Below, piece after piece: positions 7,622 through 10,000 of a stretch of DNA of 10,000 nt (its first letter is position 1; each line of letters begins with the position of its first letter). A model generated the notes under the pieces. That model saw only the letters and a list, made by a program, of their open reading frames with translations, searched no databases and was not told the origin of the DNA. Made by a program: the position numbers and the translations under genes. This DNA is from Chrysomallon squamiferum (Eukaryota; Mollusca; Gastropoda; Neomphalida; Peltospiridae): assembly GCA_012295275.1 (NCBI GenBank), contig CM022669.1, forward strand, positions 18,331,091-18,341,090, in the 5' to 3' direction.

Positions 7622-7652
<31 letters not shown>
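7415..7652 (+). mobile_element. Candidate degraded tRNA-derived SINE with A28 tail
   Basis: SINEs of this class have a Pol III promoter inside a tRNA-like head, a short body and an A-rich or simple tail. Here TATTATAACGG at 7422-7432 matches 10 of 11 positions of the A-box consensus TRGYNNARNGG. GGTTCAAATCA at 7462-7472 matches 10 of 11 of the B-box GGTTCRANNCC. Their 40 bp start-to-start spacing is tRNA-like. The bases around the B box can form a weak T-arm (stems 7459-7463 and 7471-7475, four of five pairs, two of them G-U). About 150 bp of unrelated body follows, ending in 28 A residues at 7625-7652. No target-site duplication is visible, and the left end merges with a repeat array. The family is unknown, and a chance B box remains possible. 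Confidence 0.45.
7422..7472 (+). promoter_or_regulatory. Internal Pol III A and B box-like pair
   Basis: This is the promoter part of the SINE candidate: an A-box-like site at 7422-7432 and a B-box-like site at 7462-7472, each with one mismatch. The damage to both boxes and to the T-arm suggests an old copy that may no longer be transcribed. Confidence 0.45.
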
Positions 7653-7655
<3 letters not shown>

Positions 7656-7700
7656 ACCTTTTGGTTAGGTTTTGTATTTCGATATGTTTTTACAGATATT

Positions 7701-7749
7701 TAAAAAAAATAAAAAAATAAAAAAATAAAAAAATAAAAATAAAAAAAAA
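7701..7749. repeat. (A7T)n tract
   Basis: A-runs are separated by single T residues at 7710, 7718, 7726 and 7734, an 8 bp period, followed by shorter units and A9. It lies 50 bp beyond the SINE tail. Confidence 0.9.
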
Positions 7750-8040
7750 GGTCTGTTGTTTTGATGGCTTTTTTGAAAACATCCTTCAGAAACGAATTTG
7801 GCTTTTCAAACATTTTATACGTTTCTTGTCGAATATTATCGTTCGATTGCCGAGGGCGGAGCATTTTTTACCTGACAAGAAACATACGCCGGGGTATATA
7901 TGTATCTTTAACTATAACTGTAGTATTGGTTTGTTTGTTTCTTTATTTATTCATTTTTTCTTCCATCCATCGATCCTTTTATTCATTCACTGATTCATTC
8001 TTTTACTTCATCATAACACAGTCTTGACAGAAAAATATTT
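7750..8040. other. Unique sequence with a short unrecognised open frame
   Basis: About 7750-7910 is less AT-rich. A plus-strand ATG at 7764 (preceded by TTG at 7761) opens a frame to 8027, about 87 residues. Its first half is mixed and its second half is a hydrophobic Leu/Phe/Ile run caused by T-rich DNA with ATTCATTC units. I recognise no family, and composition explains the hydrophobicity. I do not call it a gene. Confidence 0.3.
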
Positions 8041-8112
8041 ATAATAAAATAAAATAAAATAAAATGATAAAAATAAGTAAGTAAGTTAGTAAATAAATAA
8101 ATAAATAAATAA

Positions 8113-8151
<39 letters not shown>

Positions 8152-8154
8152 ATA
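8041..8154. repeat. (AAAAT)n, GTAA units, (AAAT)n
   Basis: Four AAAAT units, a short GTAA block (8075-8085) and then about 64 bases of AAAT with one shortened unit near 8110. Confidence 0.92.
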
Positions 8155-8277
8155 CAAATTATAATATATTATAAAATAAATAATAATAAAAAATCCTATA
8201 CAAGTAAATTGAAAAACTGATTAATAAATTTAATTTTATATATATATTATACAAGGAAACAATCTTGATAACAGATT

Positions 8278-8402
<125 letters not shown>

Positions 8403-8595
8403 ACCGCTCTCCTAACACGCACTAGATCCTCACCTGGACTTCTCTATAAATGTGTCTGCATTATTAGAGTGTTTTACACAGTCATTTATTAACTTAATGA
8501 ATAGTCGTTAATTGTTTCTGGTTCAGTTCACAATATTAATTTATCGTTTTGCTGAGTAAGTATTTAGTTATATTTACTGATAATTGTAATTTCTA
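8403..8595. other. Unique AT-rich spacer
   Basis: Short unique DNA between two microsatellite arrays. No gene or motif of note is seen. Confidence 0.5.
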
Positions 8596-8596
8596 A

Positions 8597-8634
<38 letters not shown>
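8596..8634. repeat. (AAAT)n microsatellite
   Basis: About nine to ten uninterrupted AAAT units. Confidence 0.93.
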
Positions 8635-8637
<3 letters not shown>

Positions 8638-8664
8638 CTATTAAAGTCTGTTGTTATTACAAAG

Positions 8665-8666
<2 letters not shown>

Positions 8667-8708
<42 letters not shown>
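8667..8708. repeat. (TTA)n microsatellite
   Basis: About 42 bases of uninterrupted TTA units, ending where the unique 8709-8900 patch begins. Confidence 0.93.
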
Positions 8709-8910
8709 GTGACTTCAAAAAATGTTCATTACTTTCCGAAGCCATTAAGAAATTTCGCCGTCTGCTTTTTCCGTCACGTGTTGGCGATTTATCTTTTCTT
8801 TATTTCAAACTTCAGATTTGACGTGTTCACCGTTTCAATTTGCTGGTTACTAATTAATTTAAACTGGAGGCTATTGAGAAAGAAAGAGACATGACACAGT
8901 CTGAGAGGGG

Positions 8911-8912
<2 letters not shown>
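8709..8912. other. Unique patch with E-box and short unrecognised open frame
   Basis: This patch is less AT-rich and free of repeats. It holds GTCACGTG (8773-8780), a canonical CACGTG E-box of the kind bound by USF, MITF/TFE or MYC-class bHLH factors. A plus-strand frame open to 8894 (about 60 residues) starts at a non-ATG codon and has an aromatic, hydrophobic middle. I recognise no family and give it no gene call. Confidence 0.3.

Positions 8913-8992
<80 letters not shown>
8913..8992. repeat. (GA)40 microsatellite
   Basis: Eighty bases of perfect GA, preceded by GAGAGGGGGC. It is a long pure homopurine/homopyrimidine tract and a mirror repeat, known to favour triplex DNA and, in insects, to bind GAGA-type factors. 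Such perfection suggests high mutability. Confidence 0.97.
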
Positions 8993-8994
<2 letters not shown>

Positions 8995-9229
8995 TTTCAT
9001 TTTAGCATGATTTATATTTATTTTTCGTATCGTGTCAGGCAGGAGAAATTTCTCAGGTTCCTATCTGCGTATCACTGCCAGCGAATTAAGCAACCCCGTA
9101 ACACCGACAATAAGCAATATTTAGATTTTTCAGAGGTCGTAAATTTGATGAAACGTGAGCCCGACATATCTGAAACAGACCTTATTACTGTCTGTGTGTA
9201 TATATTTATATATATCTTGACTTAGCTCG
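8993..9229. other. Unique patch with a short unrecognised open frame
   Basis: Mixed-composition DNA directly after the GA tract. A plus-strand ATG frame from 9007 is open for 72 codons, with a charged middle and an Ile/Tyr tail from a TATATATA-like stretch. It matches no family I know and could be chance. An AGGTCG near-half-site lies at 9134-9139. Confidence 0.3.
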
Positions 9230-9308
9230 TGCTGTTCCGACACCACGTGTTCATCAGTTATGCAATCACCCCACATGCAATCGACCCAATGGCAGTGAGG
9301 GATCAGAA

Positions 9309-9341
9309 AGGTCACGTAAGGTCAAGGTCTAATTAGGGTCA
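9309..9341 (+). promoter_or_regulatory. Nuclear-receptor half-site cluster (DR4 plus two more)
   Basis: AGGTCA at 9309-9314 and AGGTCA at 9319-9324 are separated by CGTA, a perfect DR4, the spacing preferred by thyroid hormone receptor and LXR with RXR. AGGTCT (9325-9330) abuts directly, creating TCAAGGTCT, an extended half-site of the SF-1/ERR type. GGGTCA (9336-9341) follows after five bases. All four point the same way. Confidence 0.45.
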
Positions 9342-9354
9342 TAACTAAGGCGGG

Positions 9355-9404
9355 TTTTTTCTTTTTCTTTTTTTTTTTTTTGGTTCTCTTTTTTTTCTTC
9401 TTTT
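9355..9404. repeat. Pyrimidine-rich T/C tract
   Basis: About 50 bases of almost pure T and C, interrupted by GG at about 9382-9383. It could act as a polypyrimidine tract, but no good acceptor AG follows at once. Confidence 0.8.
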
Positions 9405-9530
9405 AAGTGATTTGGAGGTCGGAGTGAGTTTTTAAATAATTATGACAACTTTCTCATAGTTAATGGAGAGATGCAAATGAACGAGAAAGGATGAGTCAAC
9501 TAGTTAATATAATGTTGCGAATAAAAACCG
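9405..9530. other. Unique patch with octamer and AP-1 words
   Basis: Mixed-composition unique DNA holding ATGCAAAT at 9471-9478, TGAGTCA at 9492-9498 and another AGGTCG near-half-site at 9416-9421. No open frame is seen. Confidence 0.4.
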
Positions 9531-9597
9531 TTTTTATTTTATTTTATTTTATTATTTTATTATTATTATGGTGTTGTTGTTATTATAAATTATTATT
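9531..9597. repeat. (TTTTA)n, ATT and TTG units
   Basis: TTTTA units (about 9531-9560) grade into ATT, a short TTG block and more ATT. It is a compound microsatellite. Confidence 0.85.
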
Positions 9598-9911
9598 CAG
9601 AGCTGCAGAATGAAAGAGAGAGAGAAAAAAATTCCTTCAACACCGGGATTTTTTTCTTCGTTAACTTTTTTTTATAAAATACAAACACATTTTTTTCTTA
9701 ACAAAACACAATGTAATAAATACCCGTTACATTCAGTAATAGAAAGTGCGAGAGTTTTGATATTTGACGTTTTAAACTGTCAGTTATTCATTTGAAATGC
9801 AAATGGCGAAACGGATATTATTAAAAGATTCAAGATATGTTTTAAATAAAGCTGAGGAAATATTTTTTCTAAGTATTTAATGTAGCTGTACTACAGATTC
9901 CACTTTTTTAC

Positions 9912-9916
<5 letters not shown>
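9598..9916. other. Unique AT-rich sequence with octamer word; no gene
   Basis: A short plus-strand frame from 9610 (about 61 residues) is Phe- and Lys-rich and unrecognised. A perfect octamer ATGCAAAT lies at 9797-9804 inside a small inverted repeat (CATTTG at 9789-9794, CAAATG at 9800-9805). Nothing else is supported. Confidence 0.4.
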
Positions 9917-9959
<43 letters not shown>

Positions 9960-9960
9960 T
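9917..9960. repeat. (ATT)n microsatellite
   Basis: About 43 bases of uninterrupted TTA/ATT units close to the right end of the window. Confidence 0.93.
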
Positions 9961-9974
9961 ATGGAGTTAGAAGT

Positions 9975-10000
9975 TTACTTACCTGTACATATAAAAATAC
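9975..10000 (-). other. Consensus splice donor on the minus strand, possible exon edge
   Basis: Read on the minus strand, CAG|GTAAGT matches the full animal 5' splice-site consensus, with the boundary between 9983 and 9982. If real, an exon would occupy 9983 to beyond the window's right end, and the DNA to its left would be intron. Only 18 bases of the putative exon are visible. About one such match is expected by chance in 10 kb on two strands. Confidence 0.2.

Larger units (their letters stand above)
9230..9505. promoter_or_regulatory. Candidate cis-regulatory module with clustered factor sites
   Basis: In about 270 bp free of microsatellites, apart from a pyrimidine tract at 9355-9404, lie four elements: a CACGTG E-box (9244-9249), four AGGTCA-type half-sites (9309-9341), a perfect octamer ATGCAAAT (9471-9478) and a perfect AP-1 site TGAGTCA (9492-9498). 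These match established consensus words for bHLH, nuclear receptor, POU and bZIP factors. That they act together as an enhancer is inference from clustering. Confidence 0.35.

Noticed and set aside
8075-8085. GTAAGTAAGT as a splice donor
   Set aside because: It is part of a GTAA microsatellite block between AAAAT and AAAT arrays.
9007-9225. Plus-strand 72-codon frame with a charged middle, possible small protein
   Set aside because: No recognisable domain, the start context is not notable, and the tail reads through TATATA-like sequence. Protein homology or RNA evidence would be needed.

Overview
The window looks like non-coding DNA from an animal nuclear genome, most likely an invertebrate. 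It is strongly AT-rich. It carries no tRNA or rRNA gene, no recognisable protein family, and no bacterial-style gene packing. Short tandem repeats are very dense and varied: AAT, AAC, ACT, ATC, AAG, ACC, AAAT, GA and poly(A) tracts. A degraded tRNA-like SINE head and a tandem satellite fit this reading. The dense compound trinucleotide arrays would suit a mollusc or another lophotrochozoan, but that is only an impression. I support no protein-coding gene; the longer open frames are either low-complexity translations of microsatellites or unrecognised short frames.

Layout. 1-1500: a poly(A)/GA start, then a purine repeat, then the longest repeat-poor stretch (about 613-1500), with mixed composition, many CpG and several transcription-factor-like words. 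1529-3480: a field of compound trinucleotide and tetranucleotide arrays in AT-rich DNA. 3481-4227: a second less AT-rich island (about 3783-4030), with a short unrecognised open frame and splice-like signals. 4228-5620: more AGT/ATT arrays, homopolymers and one mixed-composition patch (4920-5400). 5629-7050: an AT-rich satellite with a 49-50 bp period. About 18 well-kept copies run from 6141 to about 7016, with decayed copies at both edges and a recent three-monomer higher-order duplication inside. 7233-7652: trinucleotide arrays, then a candidate tRNA-derived SINE ending in A28. 7653-8708: AAAT, AAT and AGT arrays. 8913-8992: an uninterrupted (GA)40. 8993-9530: a repeat-poor patch with clustered regulatory words, including four nuclear-receptor half-sites in 33 bp, an E-box, a perfect octamer and a perfect AP-1 site. 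9531-10000: ATT arrays and, near the end, a perfect minus-strand splice-donor consensus.

There is no gene set to describe as working together. The most plausible reading is an intergenic or intronic region of a repeat-rich genome, with two or three islands (about 613-1320, 3783-4165 and 9230-9505) that could be cis-regulatory or exonic. The most distinctive features are the satellite with its internal higher-order structure and the nuclear-receptor half-site cluster.
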